A stretch of 64,000 bases of DNA from Heritagella_A intestinalis. Its GTDB lineage: Bacteria; Bacillota; Clostridia; Oscillospirales; Acutalibacteraceae. Under the pieces are notes generated by a model that was given only the letters and a program-made list of their open reading frames with translations, was not told the DNA's origin and did no database searches. Numbering within the stretch: position 1 is the first letter of the stretch; the number at the start of each line of letters is the position of its first letter. The DNA is taken from positions 1 to 64,000 of the forward strand of contig CAJFQF010000006.1 in assembly GCA_904418995.1 (NCBI GenBank), read 5' to 3'. Positions 17,102 to 26,460 of this stretch are shown piece after piece. A program made the translations under genes and the position numbers.

Positions 17102-17130
17102 TTGACAACCTCCAACAAATAATTTATACT
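17102..17130 (+). promoter_or_regulatory. Near-consensus SigA promoter
   Basis: Perfect TTGACA at 17102-17107, a 17-base spacer, and TATACT at 17125-17130, in AT-rich DNA. It drives the small unknown gene at 17163 and predicts an almost leaderless start near 17137. Confidence 0.8.
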
Positions 17131-17162
17131 GAAAATAATAAACTGAAAGGGGTGTTTCCGGT

Positions 17163-17537
17163 ATGTCATCCAATCCGCTGCTTTTGCTGGATAACAGCGC
17201 CATGATGTCGGTAATCAATCGGGGTGTTTTCAAATGCACGGACGTGACCTTCGAAGAGGCCAAAGCAATTTTGGAAATGCACGATGAAGACGATGTTCTC
17301 CAGTGCTTCACCAATCTGGATATCCAGAATATTATTTTTGAATATCTGGGCATCCGCAAGCGCAACTACCAGTATAAACACATCCGCGATATGAAGGTCA
17401 TGCAGGACGGCCTGGTGTTCAAGCTGTATGTAACGCCTTCGGAAACACAGCCCGTTATCGTGACGGATAAGGGTAACGAGGCCAAGAAGATTCAGAATAT
17501 CTATGTGTACTGTCAGATGATTTCCCGAATCGAATAA
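17163..17537 (+). CDS. Small soluble protein resembling DUF1874 (STIV B116-like)
   Basis: A 124-residue protein with no transmembrane segment. The pattern LLLLDNSAMM...VTFEEAKAIL...IIFEYLGIRKRNYQY...M.DGLVFKLYV is reminiscent of the DUF1874 fold (STIV B116-like, LNS..., EEAK.IL, LLGI, VFKL), which is known from archaeal viruses, phages and some bacteria. The likeness is a pattern match by eye and is tentative. It stands alone between its own strong promoter and a strong terminator, so it should be well expressed. Start ATG with AAAGGGG 11 bases upstream. No function is assigned. Confidence 0.6.
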   Translation: MSSNPLLLLDNSAMMSVINRGVFKCTDVTFEEAKAILEMHDEDDVLQCFTNLDIQNIIFEYLGIRKRNYQYKHIRDMKVMQDGLVFKLYVTPSETQPVIVTDKGNEAKKIQNIYVYCQMISRIE

Positions 17538-17545
17538 GCGGCGCA

Positions 17546-17590
17546 GGGCCGGAAAGGAAGGGTTTCCCTTTCCTACCGGCCCCAATTTTT
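17546..17590 (+). terminator. Strong Rho-independent terminator
   Basis: Long arms GGGCCGG-AAAGGAAGGG and CCCTTTCCT-CCGGCCC with a TTT loop, followed by AATTTTT. Confidence 0.85.
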
Positions 17591-17601
17591 GCCTCAAATA
17601 A

Positions 17602-17654
17602 AAAACAGCCATTCTGGCTACCTCTCTCATAGGGAGTCAGGATGGCTGTTTTGT
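17602..17654 (-). terminator. Terminator of the AI-2E-family permease gene
   Basis: AAAACAGCCAT and ATGGCTGTTTT arms. Read on the minus strand, the hairpin is followed by a run of T. Confidence 0.75.
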
Positions 17655-17656
17655 CA

Positions 17657-19093
17657 TTATGGATTCTTTTCCTTGGGCTCGTCCTCCTCTTCCCCAGGGG
17701 AGTCGGTATCCTCCGGCGTATCCGGTTCGTTTTCTTGGGAAGGTTCTGATGATTCAGGCTTGTGGAGGGTGTTTTGGGTCTTTTCCAGGAGCTTTGCCAA
17801 CCGAGCGCGTTTTTTCCGCTTACGGCTTTCTTTAATGCCTGTGAGAGGGCCGCCGGCCGGCCGGCCCAAAAGCTCTTCTACATTTACGGCTTCATCCAGC
17901 TGTTCATCGGTAATGTGGCGTTTTTCCAGACGCCTTTTCACAGATTGAGTGAACAGGGCATACAGCACCGAAGTGGTGGGAATGCCGATGAGGATGCCGG
18001 GGATGCCCATGAGGCCGCTGCAAACCACCACAGCCAGGAGCACCCAAATGCCCGGCAAGCCGATGGAGGTGCCCACCACCCGGGGATAAATGACGTTGCC
18101 TTCAAACTGCTGCAGGAGCAGCAGGAAAATGACAAACCACAGGCTGTCCCAGGGGAAGCTGCCCCAAGGGGTGGCCAGGAGCAGGATTAGTGCGCCAGAG
18201 ATAACACCCAGATAGGCGCCCAGCAGGGGAATCAGGCTGAACACGCACACCAGGGTGCTGATAAGCAGGGCGTAGGGAAGCTGGATAATACTCATACCCA
18301 CATAGCAAAGGCAGCCCAAAATCAGGGATTCTGTGAGCTGCCCCGCCACAAAGCCGGAGAAGATCCGGTTGGTAATGGCGCCGATCTCCACCACCCGCCG
18401 AGCCCGATGGGCCGGCAGGAAGGCGAAGAGGATCCGCCGGACCCCCCGGATGAGATGCTCTTTTTTAGAGAGCATGTATACGGAGAAGATCATGCTCATG
18501 ACCAGGGAGAACATTCCGTTAGCTACCGAAGAAGCTACCGCGACGGTAGTGGTGTAGAGATTCCCCATAAAGTCCGTGGCCATCTGGCTGGCCTGGCTAA
18601 TGACGGTAGACCAGTCGATCTGAAGCAGGTCGATTTGCTTAGGGTCTACATTGAGCAGTTCCAGCTGCTGGGTTACCCAGGTTTCGGCGCTGCGGAAATA
18701 GGTGGGGACGTTTTCAAAAAATTGGCTGAGAGAATCAATGAGCTCCGGGATGACAAAAAAGATGACGGCGGTTAAAGCGGCGAATACAGTGAGATAGGAT
18801 AGGCAAATGCACACCATGCGCCGGCACCGGTTCCAAATCTTAAAGTTTTTCCGATTCAGAGGGGCAAAGATGTGTTCTTCATACATCTTCAAAATGACAT
18901 TCAGCACGAAGGCGATGCAGATGCCCAGGAAAAAGGGAAAAAATACCGACGTCAATGTGTTGAAGACGGCGAAAAGCTGCTGGCTGTTAAAAAGGCCGAA
19001 AATTACGGCGATAGCGATGAGAAGGACCAAAACCACGCCCCGGAAAATTTTACGGGTAAAACGGGGATTGGTCAAAAGCTCCGTCAGTTTCAA
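17657..19093 (-). CDS. AI-2E family transporter (PerM/YdiK/YtvI-like permease)
   Basis: A polytopic membrane protein of about 478 residues. The helix pattern of the AI-2E exporter family (formerly UPF0118) is clear: two N-terminal helices (GVVLVLLIAIAVIFGLF and FFPFFLGICIAFVLNVIL), a soluble insert after the third helix, then SLIPLLGAYLGVISGALILL and GLMGIPGILIGIPTTSVLYAL near the end. The last 80 residues are cytoplasmic, first basic and then strongly acidic (EEEDEPKEKNP). Family members export small molecules or ions; the substrate is unknown. The start is uncertain: GTG at 19102 overlaps the AGGTGG, and TTG at 19093 is spaced better. Confidence 0.88.
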   Translation of the reverse strand: MKLTELLTNPRFTRKIFRGVVLVLLIAIAVIFGLFNSQQLFAVFNTLTSVFFPFFLGICIAFVLNVILKMYEEHIFAPLNRKNFKIWNRCRRMVCICLSYLTVFAALTAVIFFVIPELIDSLSQFFENVPTYFRSAETWVTQQLELLNVDPKQIDLLQIDWSTVISQASQMATDFMGNLYTTTVAVASSVANGMFSLVMSMIFSVYMLSKKEHLIRGVRRILFAFLPAHRARRVVEIGAITNRIFSGFVAGQLTESLILGCLCYVGMSIIQLPYALLISTLVCVFSLIPLLGAYLGVISGALILLLATPWGSFPWDSLWFVIFLLLLQQFEGNVIYPRVVGTSIGLPGIWVLLAVVVCSGLMGIPGILIGIPTTSVLYALFTQSVKRRLEKRHITDEQLDEAVNVEELLGRPAGGPLTGIKESRKRKKRARLAKLLEKTQNTLHKPESSEPSQENEPDTPEDTDSPGEEEDEPKEKNP

Positions 19094-19281
19094 AAAAACC
19101 ACCTGCTTTCTGGGAGTGGTAATAGTTTCTGCTTATTATGCTATCCAATTCCCAGCCATTTGTCAACGAAGAATCTCCTGCCCAAAGGCCATTTGAGAAT
19201 TTTGTTGTGGAAGAAGTCCCCTTTTGCCGGAAAATCCCGAAAAACAACGACAAAAAATGCTTAGAAACTATACAAAAACTA

Positions 19282-19310
19282 TTTACAAACAAAAGGATTA
19301 GCGATATAAT
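19282..19310 (+). promoter_or_regulatory. SigA-type promoter of a candidate small RNA
   Basis: TTTACA at 19282-19287, a 17-base spacer, and perfect TATAAT at 19305-19310. No ORF with a ribosome site follows before the hairpin that ends at 19412. Confidence 0.7.
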
Positions 19311-19316
19311 ATAGCT

Positions 19317-19413
19317 AACCTCTTTTAGAGGAAAGACCGGCGGCCTAACGAAAAGTGATTTCCTCCTTTATTACCATGGCCTTGGATTTTGTATTTTGGC
19401 CGCCGGTTTTTTG
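19317..19413 (+). ncRNA. Candidate small RNA of about 95 nt
   Basis: This is the segment between a good promoter and a terminator-like end. ACCGGCGGCC (19336-19345) pairs perfectly with GGCCGCCGGT (19398-19407), followed by a T run to 19412. The 52-base loop holds TTTCCTCC, which could alternatively pair with GAGGAAA just upstream of the stem. It does not match 6S, SRP, RNase P or tmRNA as I know them. The rest of the gap between 19094 and 19629 holds only the separate hairpin at 19464-19512. Confidence 0.5.
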
Positions 19414-19463
19414 AATTTTGCGTACATGTTCTGTTCTTTTCTTTCTTTTTATTCTCCTAATTA

Positions 19464-19512
19464 AAAAGCCGTAGCGCACCGTAGAGTTTTCTGCGGTGCG
19501 CTACGGCTTTAC
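19464..19512. repeat. Long perfect inverted repeat (hairpin or bidirectional terminator)
   Basis: AAAGCCGTAGCGCACCG and CGGTGCGCTACGGCTTT are exact 17-base complements around a 13-base centre. The minus strand ends in TTTTTAATTA, so termination would be best in that direction, yet no minus-strand gene lies to its right. Confidence 0.7.
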
Positions 19513-19628
19513 TAGGAACCCATTTTCCAGTTTCCGGGTAGAGCGGCCGGTTCTGGATTTCCCGGGAAAAATATGCTATACTGAACAAACACAGGAAAAA
19601 CGAAATGCTGCTGAAAGGGGCGCTGAAA

Positions 19629-20795
<1,167 letters not shown>

Positions 20796-20807
20796 GGAGA
20801 GAAACCC

Positions 20808-21509
20808 ATGAAGGAATATTCCGTAGAAGACAGTTTGCGGGCCTGGGAAGGCAACGCGGAATTCTGGGACGAAACCATGGGGGATGCATCCAACGACTTC
20901 CACCGGCAGGTGGTGCGCCCGGGCGTGAACCAGCTGCTGGCCCCCGGCCCGGAGGATTTTGTCCTGGACATTGCCTGCGGCAATGGGAACTATTCGGCAT
21001 ATCTGGCGGAGCAGGGGGCCCGGGTAGTGGCCTTTGATTACAGCCCCAAAATGGTATCCCTGGCCAAAAAGCGCCGGGCTGAGTATCGGGACCGGGTGGA
21101 ATTTCTGGTGGCTGACGCTACCAACCCGGAGCAGCTCCTGGCGCTCCGGCGGGAGCGCCTCTACACCAAAGCCGTTTCCAATATGGCGGTGATGGATATC
21201 GCGGACGTCAGGCCCCTGTTCCAATGCGTCCACGATTTGCTGGAAGAAAACGGCATCTTTGTGTTTGCCACCCAGCATCCCTGTTTTGTCACCCTCACCG
21301 ACCGGTATCTCACCCCTCACAGCTATCTGGATATTGCCTTGGAGGGCCAGCCCCTAAAGCAGTGCTATTATCACCGCTCTTTGCAGGATATTTTCCAGCT
21401 CTGCTTTTCCAGCGGCTTTGTCATTGACGGCTTTTTGGAGGAGAGCTTCCGGCAGAAGGAGACCCCTGACGTGATTATCGTCCGGGCCCGGAAAGAGAAA
21501 AAACATTGA
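20808..21509 (+). CDS. Class I SAM-dependent methyltransferase
   Basis: A 233-residue Rossmann-fold methyltransferase. Motif I is VLDIACGNGNYSAYLAEQG, followed by VVAFDYSPKMVSLAKKR (motif II), and later VSNMAVMDIADVRPLF (motif IV) and LLEENGIFVFATQHPCF (post-motif). It groups with small-molecule methyltransferases of the UbiE/Methyltransf_25 type; the acceptor is unknown. It lies 12 bases after the malic enzyme with its own AGGAGAG, so it is cotranscribed with it, which gives no clear clue to the substrate. Confidence 0.85.
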   Translation: MKEYSVEDSLRAWEGNAEFWDETMGDASNDFHRQVVRPGVNQLLAPGPEDFVLDIACGNGNYSAYLAEQGARVVAFDYSPKMVSLAKKRRAEYRDRVEFLVADATNPEQLLALRRERLYTKAVSNMAVMDIADVRPLFQCVHDLLEENGIFVFATQHPCFVTLTDRYLTPHSYLDIALEGQPLKQCYYHRSLQDIFQLCFSSGFVIDGFLEESFRQKETPDVIIVRARKEKKH

Positions 21510-21510
21510 A

Positions 21511-21558
21511 CACAAAAATGCCCCCGGAGGGAAGCGAAAAGCTCCTACCGGGGGCATT
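21511..21558. terminator. Convergent terminator
   Basis: AATGCCCCCGG and CCGGGGGCATT arms around a 20-base centre. The minus-strand reading ends in TTTTTGTG. It lies between two convergent genes. Confidence 0.75.
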
Positions 21559-21580
21559 GAATCTTTCAAGATTTCTGGGA

Positions 21581-22120
21581 TTAGTAGTTGTTGGCCTTGC
21601 GCTCAAAATAGGCCTGGGGATGGCGGCAGGCCGGGCATACGGCGGGAGCCGCCTTGCCAACGTGGATATATCCGCAGTTGCGGCAGACCCACACGACTTC
21701 TTCGTCGCACTTAAAGACGATGTCTTCCTTCAGGTTGGCCAGCAGCTTGCGGTAGCGCTCCTCGTGGCTCTTTTCCACCTGGGCAATGAGCCGCATGACG
21801 GCGGCAATCTCCTTGAAGCCCTCTTCCTCAGCTACCTCGGCGAACTCCTTGTACATCTCCGTCCACTCATAGTTTTCGCCCTGGGCGGCGTCTTCCAGAT
21901 TGGTGGCGGTGTCGGGGATTACGCCGTCATGGAGATATTTGAACCAAATCTTGGCGTGTTCCTTCTCGTTGTTGGCGGTCTCCTCAAAAATGGCGGCGAT
22001 CTGCTCAAAGCCTTCCTTCTTGGCTTTGGATGCATAATAGGTGTACTTGTTCCGTGCCTGGGACTCCCCGGCGAATGCGGTCATCAGATTGGCTTCCGTG
22101 CGGCTTCCTTTGAATTCCAT
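21581..22120 (-). CDS. rbr: Rubrerythrin
   Basis: A 179-residue peroxide-reducing non-haem iron protein for anaerobes. The ferritin-like diiron domain (1-135) has the expected Glu and ExxH motifs: FAGESQARNKYTYY, EETANNEKEHAK, and EVAEEEGFKEIAAVMRLIAQVEKSHEERY. The C-terminal rubredoxin-like domain has CRNCGYIHVG and CPACRHPQAYF, four cysteines for one Fe. The ATG at 22120 is chosen over one six codons upstream because AGGAGG sits seven bases before it. A TATAAT at 22188-22193 on the minus strand probably belongs to its promoter. Confidence 0.96.
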   Translation of the reverse strand: MEFKGSRTEANLMTAFAGESQARNKYTYYASKAKKEGFEQIAAIFEETANNEKEHAKIWFKYLHDGVIPDTATNLEDAAQGENYEWTEMYKEFAEVAEEEGFKEIAAVMRLIAQVEKSHEERYRKLLANLKEDIVFKCDEEVVWVCRNCGYIHVGKAAPAVCPACRHPQAYFERKANNY

Positions 22121-22269
22121 AACATGTACCTCCTGCATTTTTTAGATTTGAATCGGTCAATAAAAAGTATCGCCGTTCCTTATCCCCATTATACAGGATC
22201 AAATTGGAAAATGGAAGAGAAAAAATAGAAATAATTCTTATTTTTTAAGTTTGGAAAGGAAGTGAGCTT

Positions 22270-23034
22270 TTGACGACAAAACTCTGCGGCATCGTAGACG
22301 CGATTATCCGCTGTTGTACCGAGAGTTTGGAAGAGGCCCTGACAGGCGTCTATCTCCACGGCTCCCTGGCCTTTGGCTGTTTCCGTTGGGAGAGCAGCGA
22401 TATTGATTTTATCGTCGTCGTCCGGAGGCCGCCCACTTTGCAGCAAAAAGTGCATTTGATGCAGGGATTGCTGGCAATAGAGGCACAATGCCCGCCCAAA
22501 GGAATGGAAATGAGCCTGGTGTTGGAAAAGGATTGCCGAGAGTTCCGCTACCCCACCCCCTACGCGCTGCATTTTTCGGCTATGTATCGGGAAAAATGCC
22601 GGGCAGACGTGGAGAAATTCTGCCGGGAGATGCACGGAGTGGATCGGGATTTGGCGGCTCATTTTACCGTGATCCGGCAGGTGGGGATTCCCCTGGTTGG
22701 CCCTTCTCCCCAACAGGTGTTTGGAGAGGTGCCCGGCGAAGCGTATCGGGACAGTATTTTCCGGGACATTGCCAACGCGGAACAGGAAATTCCTCAGGAG
22801 CCCGTGTATCTGGTTTTAAACCTCTGCCGGGTACTGGCCTATGAACGGGAGGGATTGGTTCTTTCCAAAGAAGCGGGCGGCCAATGGGGCACGAAACATC
22901 TTCCCTTCCCGGAAAAGGAAATTGCCGCAGCCGCCCGGGAAAGCTACCGCAGCGGCGCTCCTTTGAAAATAGAAGATTCTTTCCTGCGTGCCTTTGCAAA
23001 AGAGTTGCTAAAGAGGATTGGAAAAACGGAGTAA
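22270..23034 (+). CDS. Aminoglycoside nucleotidyltransferase-like protein (AadA type, DUF4111)
   Basis: A 254-residue protein. The nucleotidyltransferase motif GVYLHGSLAFGCFRWESSDIDFIVVV supplies the GS and the DxD metal ligands. The C-terminal half (LVLNLCRVLAYEREGLVLSKEAGGQWG) matches the DUF4111 helical domain of ANT(3'')/ANT(9)-type enzymes, which adenylylate streptomycin or spectinomycin. Chromosomal homologues often lack resistance activity, so the substrate is open. The start is TTG at 22270, with AAAGGAAGTGAG upstream. The immediate upstream 70 bases are very AT-rich. It stands alone, followed by the ilvC terminator. Confidence 0.8.
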   Translation: MTTKLCGIVDAIIRCCTESLEEALTGVYLHGSLAFGCFRWESSDIDFIVVVRRPPTLQQKVHLMQGLLAIEAQCPPKGMEMSLVLEKDCREFRYPTPYALHFSAMYREKCRADVEKFCREMHGVDRDLAAHFTVIRQVGIPLVGPSPQQVFGEVPGEAYRDSIFRDIANAEQEIPQEPVYLVLNLCRVLAYEREGLVLSKEAGGQWGTKHLPFPEKEIAAAARESYRSGAPLKIEDSFLRAFAKELLKRIGKTE

Positions 23035-23101
23035 GGCAGATTCGGCTCTCTTAAGAGATGTGCTCCCGATCTGCAAAGATAGCACGTCGGATAGTACCCG
23101 A

Positions 23102-23138
23102 AAAAAAGAGGTGCAGGAAGTTTCCTGCACCTCTTTTA
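23102..23138. terminator. Bidirectional terminator between ilvC and the nucleotidyltransferase gene
   Basis: AAAGAGGTGCAGGAA and TTCCTGCACCTCTTT are perfect arms with a two-base loop, flanked by runs of A on the left and T on the right. Confidence 0.88.
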
Positions 23139-23152
23139 TGGTGAAATGAGAA

Positions 23153-24157
23153 TTATTCAGCGTACTTGTCGTCGTTCCAGGCGTACATCTTCCGCAGCTC
23201 TGCGCCGACCTCTTCCAGCTGATGGGAAGCCTCAATGCGGCGGCAGGCGTTGAAGTGAGCGCGGCCGTTCTTGTTTTCGGCGATCCACTTGCTGGCGAAG
23301 GTGCCGTCCTGAATCTCGGACAGGATCTTCTTCATTTCCTTCTTGGTCTCGTCGGTGATCAGGCGCTTGCCGGTCTCATAATCGCCGAACTCAGCGGTGT
23401 CGGAAATGGAGTAGCGCATCATCTTGAAGCCGCCGGTGTAAATCAGGTCAACGATGAGCTTCATCTCGTGGATGCACTCGAAGTAGGCGTTCTCGGGAGC
23501 GTAACCAGCCTCTACCAGGGTCTCAAAGCCGGCCTTCATCAGGGCGGTGACGCCGCCGCACAGCACAGCCTGCTCACCGAACAGGTCGGTTTCGGTCTCA
23601 ATCTTAAAGGTGGTCTCCATAATGGCAGCCCGTGCGCCGCCGATGCCTGCGCCGTAGGCCAGGGCGATGTCCAGGCAGTGGCCAGAAGCGTCCTGATACA
23701 CAGCTACCAGGCAGGGAGTGCCCTTGCCCTCTACAAACTCGCTGCGGACCGTGTGGCCGGGAGCCTTGGGGGCGATCATGAATACGTCCACATTTGCGGG
23801 CGGCACGATTTGGCCGAAGTGGATGTTGAAGCCGTGGGCGAAAGCCAGGGCCTTACCCTCGGTGAGGTAGGGAGCGATGTCGTTCTTGTACATATCCGCC
23901 TGACGCTCGTCGGGAATCAGCACCATGATGATGTCGGCAGCCTTGGTGGCCTCGGGAACCGTCATAACCTTCAGGCCGTGGGATTCGGCCTTGGCGCGGC
24001 TCTTGCTGCCCTCATACAGGCCAACGATGACGTTTACGCCGCTGTCCTTCAGGTTCAGGGCATGGGCATGGCCCTGGCTGCCGTAACCGATGACGGCAAC
24101 GGTTTTGTCTTTGAGAACATTGATGTCACAATCTGCCTGGTAATAGATCTTCGGCAT
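23153..24157 (-). CDS. ilvC: Ketol-acid reductoisomerase
   Basis: A 334-residue class I KARI that isomerises and reduces acetolactate or acetohydroxybutyrate in valine and isoleucine synthesis. The N-terminal Rossmann fold has AVIGYGSQGHAHALNLKDSG. The C-terminal knotted domain has the Mg-binding acidic residues in DLFGEQAVLCGGVTALMKAG and FECIHEMKLIVDLIYTGG. The cofactor loop reads GLYEGSKSRAKAES, with Ser/Arg residues that favour NADPH. AGGAGG precedes the ATG. Last gene of the ilvB-ilvH-ilvC operon, 91 bases after ilvH. Confidence 0.97.
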   Translation of the reverse strand: MPKIYYQADCDINVLKDKTVAVIGYGSQGHAHALNLKDSGVNVIVGLYEGSKSRAKAESHGLKVMTVPEATKAADIIMVLIPDERQADMYKNDIAPYLTEGKALAFAHGFNIHFGQIVPPANVDVFMIAPKAPGHTVRSEFVEGKGTPCLVAVYQDASGHCLDIALAYGAGIGGARAAIMETTFKIETETDLFGEQAVLCGGVTALMKAGFETLVEAGYAPENAYFECIHEMKLIVDLIYTGGFKMMRYSISDTAEFGDYETGKRLITDETKKEMKKILSEIQDGTFASKWIAENKNGRAHFNACRRIEASHQLEEVGAELRKMYAWNDDKYAE

Positions 24158-24248
24158 AGTTGAGTACCTCCTGAATCCTTATAAAATAAATAATATGTGG
24201 AAGCCGGGAGCGGTTCGGGGCCGCCCGAGGCCGCATAAGCGATAGGGT

Positions 24249-24752
24249 TTAATTTTCCTTGCGCCGGGTGACGGCGGAGCCCTTTTCAATGGCAATGGTG
24301 CCGGTACGCACCACTTCTTTCACCCCATAGGGATGAAGCAGGGTCATCAGGTTGTCCCCCTTGGCGGGGTTCCCGGCAAAGCGCAGGGTCATGGTAGTGG
24401 GAGAAACATCCACCACCCGAGCGTCAAACAAATTGGCCAGCTGCAAAAGCTCGGTGCGCTGCTGGGCGTTGGCGGATACCTTGATGAGATTCAATTCACA
24501 GCTGAGGAAATCCCCCGCAGTGCTCAGGTTTTTCACCTTGATCACGGGAATCACCTTGTTGAGCTGTTTTTCCACCTGCTCCACAATGTGCTCGTCCCCA
24601 TCCACCACAATGGTCATCCGGGAAATGGCCGGGTCTTCGGTAACGCCCACAGCCAGGCTGTCAATGTTGAAGCCCCGGCGGGAGAACAGCCCCGCCACTT
24701 TGGAGAGGACGCCGGGCTGGTTTTCCACCAAAACGGAAAGCGTGTATTTCAT
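24249..24752 (-). CDS. ilvH: Acetolactate synthase small (regulatory) subunit
   Basis: A 167-residue regulatory subunit with an N-terminal ACT domain (TLSVLVENQPGVLSKVAGLFSRRGFNIDSLAVG) that binds valine for feedback inhibition, followed by the ALS_ss_C domain (about 80-160). It activates the catalytic IlvB subunit. AAGGAGGG lies just before the ATG, and it follows ilvB by 12 bases. Confidence 0.96.
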   Translation of the reverse strand: MKYTLSVLVENQPGVLSKVAGLFSRRGFNIDSLAVGVTEDPAISRMTIVVDGDEHIVEQVEKQLNKVIPVIKVKNLSTAGDFLSCELNLIKVSANAQQRTELLQLANLFDARVVDVSPTTMTLRFAGNPAKGDNLMTLLHPYGVKEVVRTGTIAIEKGSAVTRRKEN

Positions 24753-24764
24753 GGGAAACCCTCC

Positions 24765-26384
24765 TTATATGGTGGGTGTATCCGGGTCTACCCGGCACAC
24801 CAGCACAAAGGGGCCTTTGTGCTCCAGCATCTCTTTGGCGTACTCCACTGCCTGACGGTTGTTTTCCGCCAGCCGGGCCGGCAGGCCGTAGGCGGCGCAC
24901 AGGGCTACAAAGTCCGGGTTGCCGTCCAGCACGGTGGCTGCGTGGCGATGGCCGTAGAGCCGGTCTTGCAGCTCCCGCACCATGCCCAGCCGGCCGTTCT
25001 CCATAATGATGAGCTTAATGTCCACGCCGGTCTGGCACAGAGTGCCCAGCTCTCCCATGACCATCTGGAAGGAACCGTCCCCGCAGACTGCCACCACTTC
25101 CCGGTGGGGTTTGGCCAGCTTGGCGCCGATGGCCGCCGGCAGGGCGTAGCCCATGGTGCCCAAACCGCCGGAGGTGAGGAACCGGCCCTCTTTCACGTTG
25201 TAGTTCCGGGCGCACCAGATCTGGTTTTGTCCCACATCGGCGGCCAGAATGGCGTTGTCGTCCATAAGGCGGGAGAGGCTCCGGATAAAGGAGCGGGGTT
25301 CCACTGCGTCCTCCCGATCCTGGCCGTGGGGTACATAGCTGTTTTTATACTCGATCACCCGCTGCACCCATTCGGGCCGGTCTACCAGCTGGATTTTTTC
25401 TGCCAGCTGCCCCAGCACCTGGCGGATGTCCCCCACAATGGGGATGTCCACCGGCATGTTTTTGCCGATTTCCGCCGGGTCAATGTCGATGTGGATGATC
25501 TTAGCCTGTTCCGCCACCTGCTCCGGAGCGGCTACGGCCCGGTCGCCTACCCGTGCGCCGCAGAGGATAATCAAATCCGCTTCATGCATGGCCCGGTTGG
25601 CGTAGGAGCGGCCATGGGAACCGATCATCCCCAAATACCGGTCGCTGTCCATAGGCACCACGCCGATGCCCATCATGGTGGCCACAATGGGGATGCCGCT
25701 GTTCCGGGCAAAGGCCTTCATCTCTTCCCGGGCGCCGGCCAGCACGACGCCGCCGCCGCAGCAGATCAGGGGCCGCTTGGATTCCTCAATGGCCTGGATG
25801 GCCTTCTTAATTTGCAAAGCATGGCCCTGGGTCCGGGGCTTGTAGCCGATAATCTCGGCTTTTTCCGGATAGGTAAAGGATTCGATTTCCCGCTGCTGCA
25901 CGTCCACAGGCACATCAATGAGTACCGGGCCGGGGCGGCCGGTGGAGGCGATGTGGAAGGCTTCTTTGAAAATCCGGGGCAGCTCCCTGGTGTCCTTTAC
26001 CAGATAGCTGTGCTTGGTGAAGGATTCACAGGCGCCGGTGACGTCGGCCTCCTGGAATACATCCCTGCCCAGCAATTCGGAGTTCACCTGGCCGGTAATG
26101 GCCACCATGGGAATGGAATCCATATAGGCGGTGGCAATGCCGGTGATGAGGTTGGTGGCCCCGGGGCCGGAGGTGGCGATGCAAACACCGGGCTTGCCGC
26201 AGCTCCGGGCGTAGCCGCTGGCCATGTGGGCGGCGTTTTGCTCTTCCCGCACCAGAACATGGCGGATGGAAGACTGATACAGATAGTCATAAAAGGGGCA
26301 GATCACCGCCCCGGGATATCCAAAGGCGATCTCTACACCTTCTGCCTCCAGGCATTTCACCATAATTTCGGCTCCGCTTATCAA
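24765..26384 (-). CDS. ilvB: Acetolactate synthase large (catalytic) subunit
   Basis: A protein of about 539 residues, thiamine-diphosphate dependent, that condenses pyruvate to acetolactate. It has the N-terminal PYR domain (AFGYPGAVICPFYDYLY, with the catalytic Glu in VREEQNAAHMASGYAR), a central domain, and a C-terminal PP domain with the ThDP motif GDGSFQMVMGELGTLCQTGVDIKLIIMEN. TTG at 26384 is taken as the start because AGGAGGGGG lies seven bases upstream; the ATG at 26426 lies inside the leader dyad and has no ribosome site. It heads the ilvBHC operon behind a strong promoter and a palindromic leader element. Confidence 0.95.
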   Translation of the reverse strand: MISGAEIMVKCLEAEGVEIAFGYPGAVICPFYDYLYQSSIRHVLVREEQNAAHMASGYARSCGKPGVCIATSGPGATNLITGIATAYMDSIPMVAITGQVNSELLGRDVFQEADVTGACESFTKHSYLVKDTRELPRIFKEAFHIASTGRPGPVLIDVPVDVQQREIESFTYPEKAEIIGYKPRTQGHALQIKKAIQAIEESKRPLICCGGGVVLAGAREEMKAFARNSGIPIVATMMGIGVVPMDSDRYLGMIGSHGRSYANRAMHEADLIILCGARVGDRAVAAPEQVAEQAKIIHIDIDPAEIGKNMPVDIPIVGDIRQVLGQLAEKIQLVDRPEWVQRVIEYKNSYVPHGQDREDAVEPRSFIRSLSRLMDDNAILAADVGQNQIWCARNYNVKEGRFLTSGGLGTMGYALPAAIGAKLAKPHREVVAVCGDGSFQMVMGELGTLCQTGVDIKLIIMENGRLGMVRELQDRLYGHRHAATVLDGNPDFVALCAAYGLPARLAENNRQAVEYAKEMLEHKGPFVLVCRVDPDTPTI

Positions 26385-26415
26385 AAAGCATCCCCCTCCT
26401 TTTTTTGAAATTGCT

Positions 26416-26446
26416 TTCTCAGACATCTTTTCGCGTTGTCTGAGAA
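26416..26446 (-). promoter_or_regulatory. Perfect 10-bp inverted repeat in the ilvB leader
   Basis: TTCTCAGACA and TGTCTGAGAA flank an 11-base spacer, between the -10 box and the ilvB ribosome site. It could be an operator or an RNA hairpin near the 5' end of the message. No T-box or leader peptide fits in the roughly 70-base leader. Confidence 0.55.
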
Positions 26447-26460
26447 GCTGGATTGTTTTT

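Noticed and set aside
23035..23101. Region after the ANT-like gene considered as an att site
   Set aside because: No flanking direct repeat or integrase in the window.
24158..24248. Gap between ilvH and ilvC considered as a riboswitch or promoter
   Set aside because: It is only 91 bases, with no strong -10/-35 pair and no structured motif.
24333..26408. Plus-strand open frame opposite ilvB/ilvH
   Set aside because: Antisense shadow of genuine acetolactate synthase genes.
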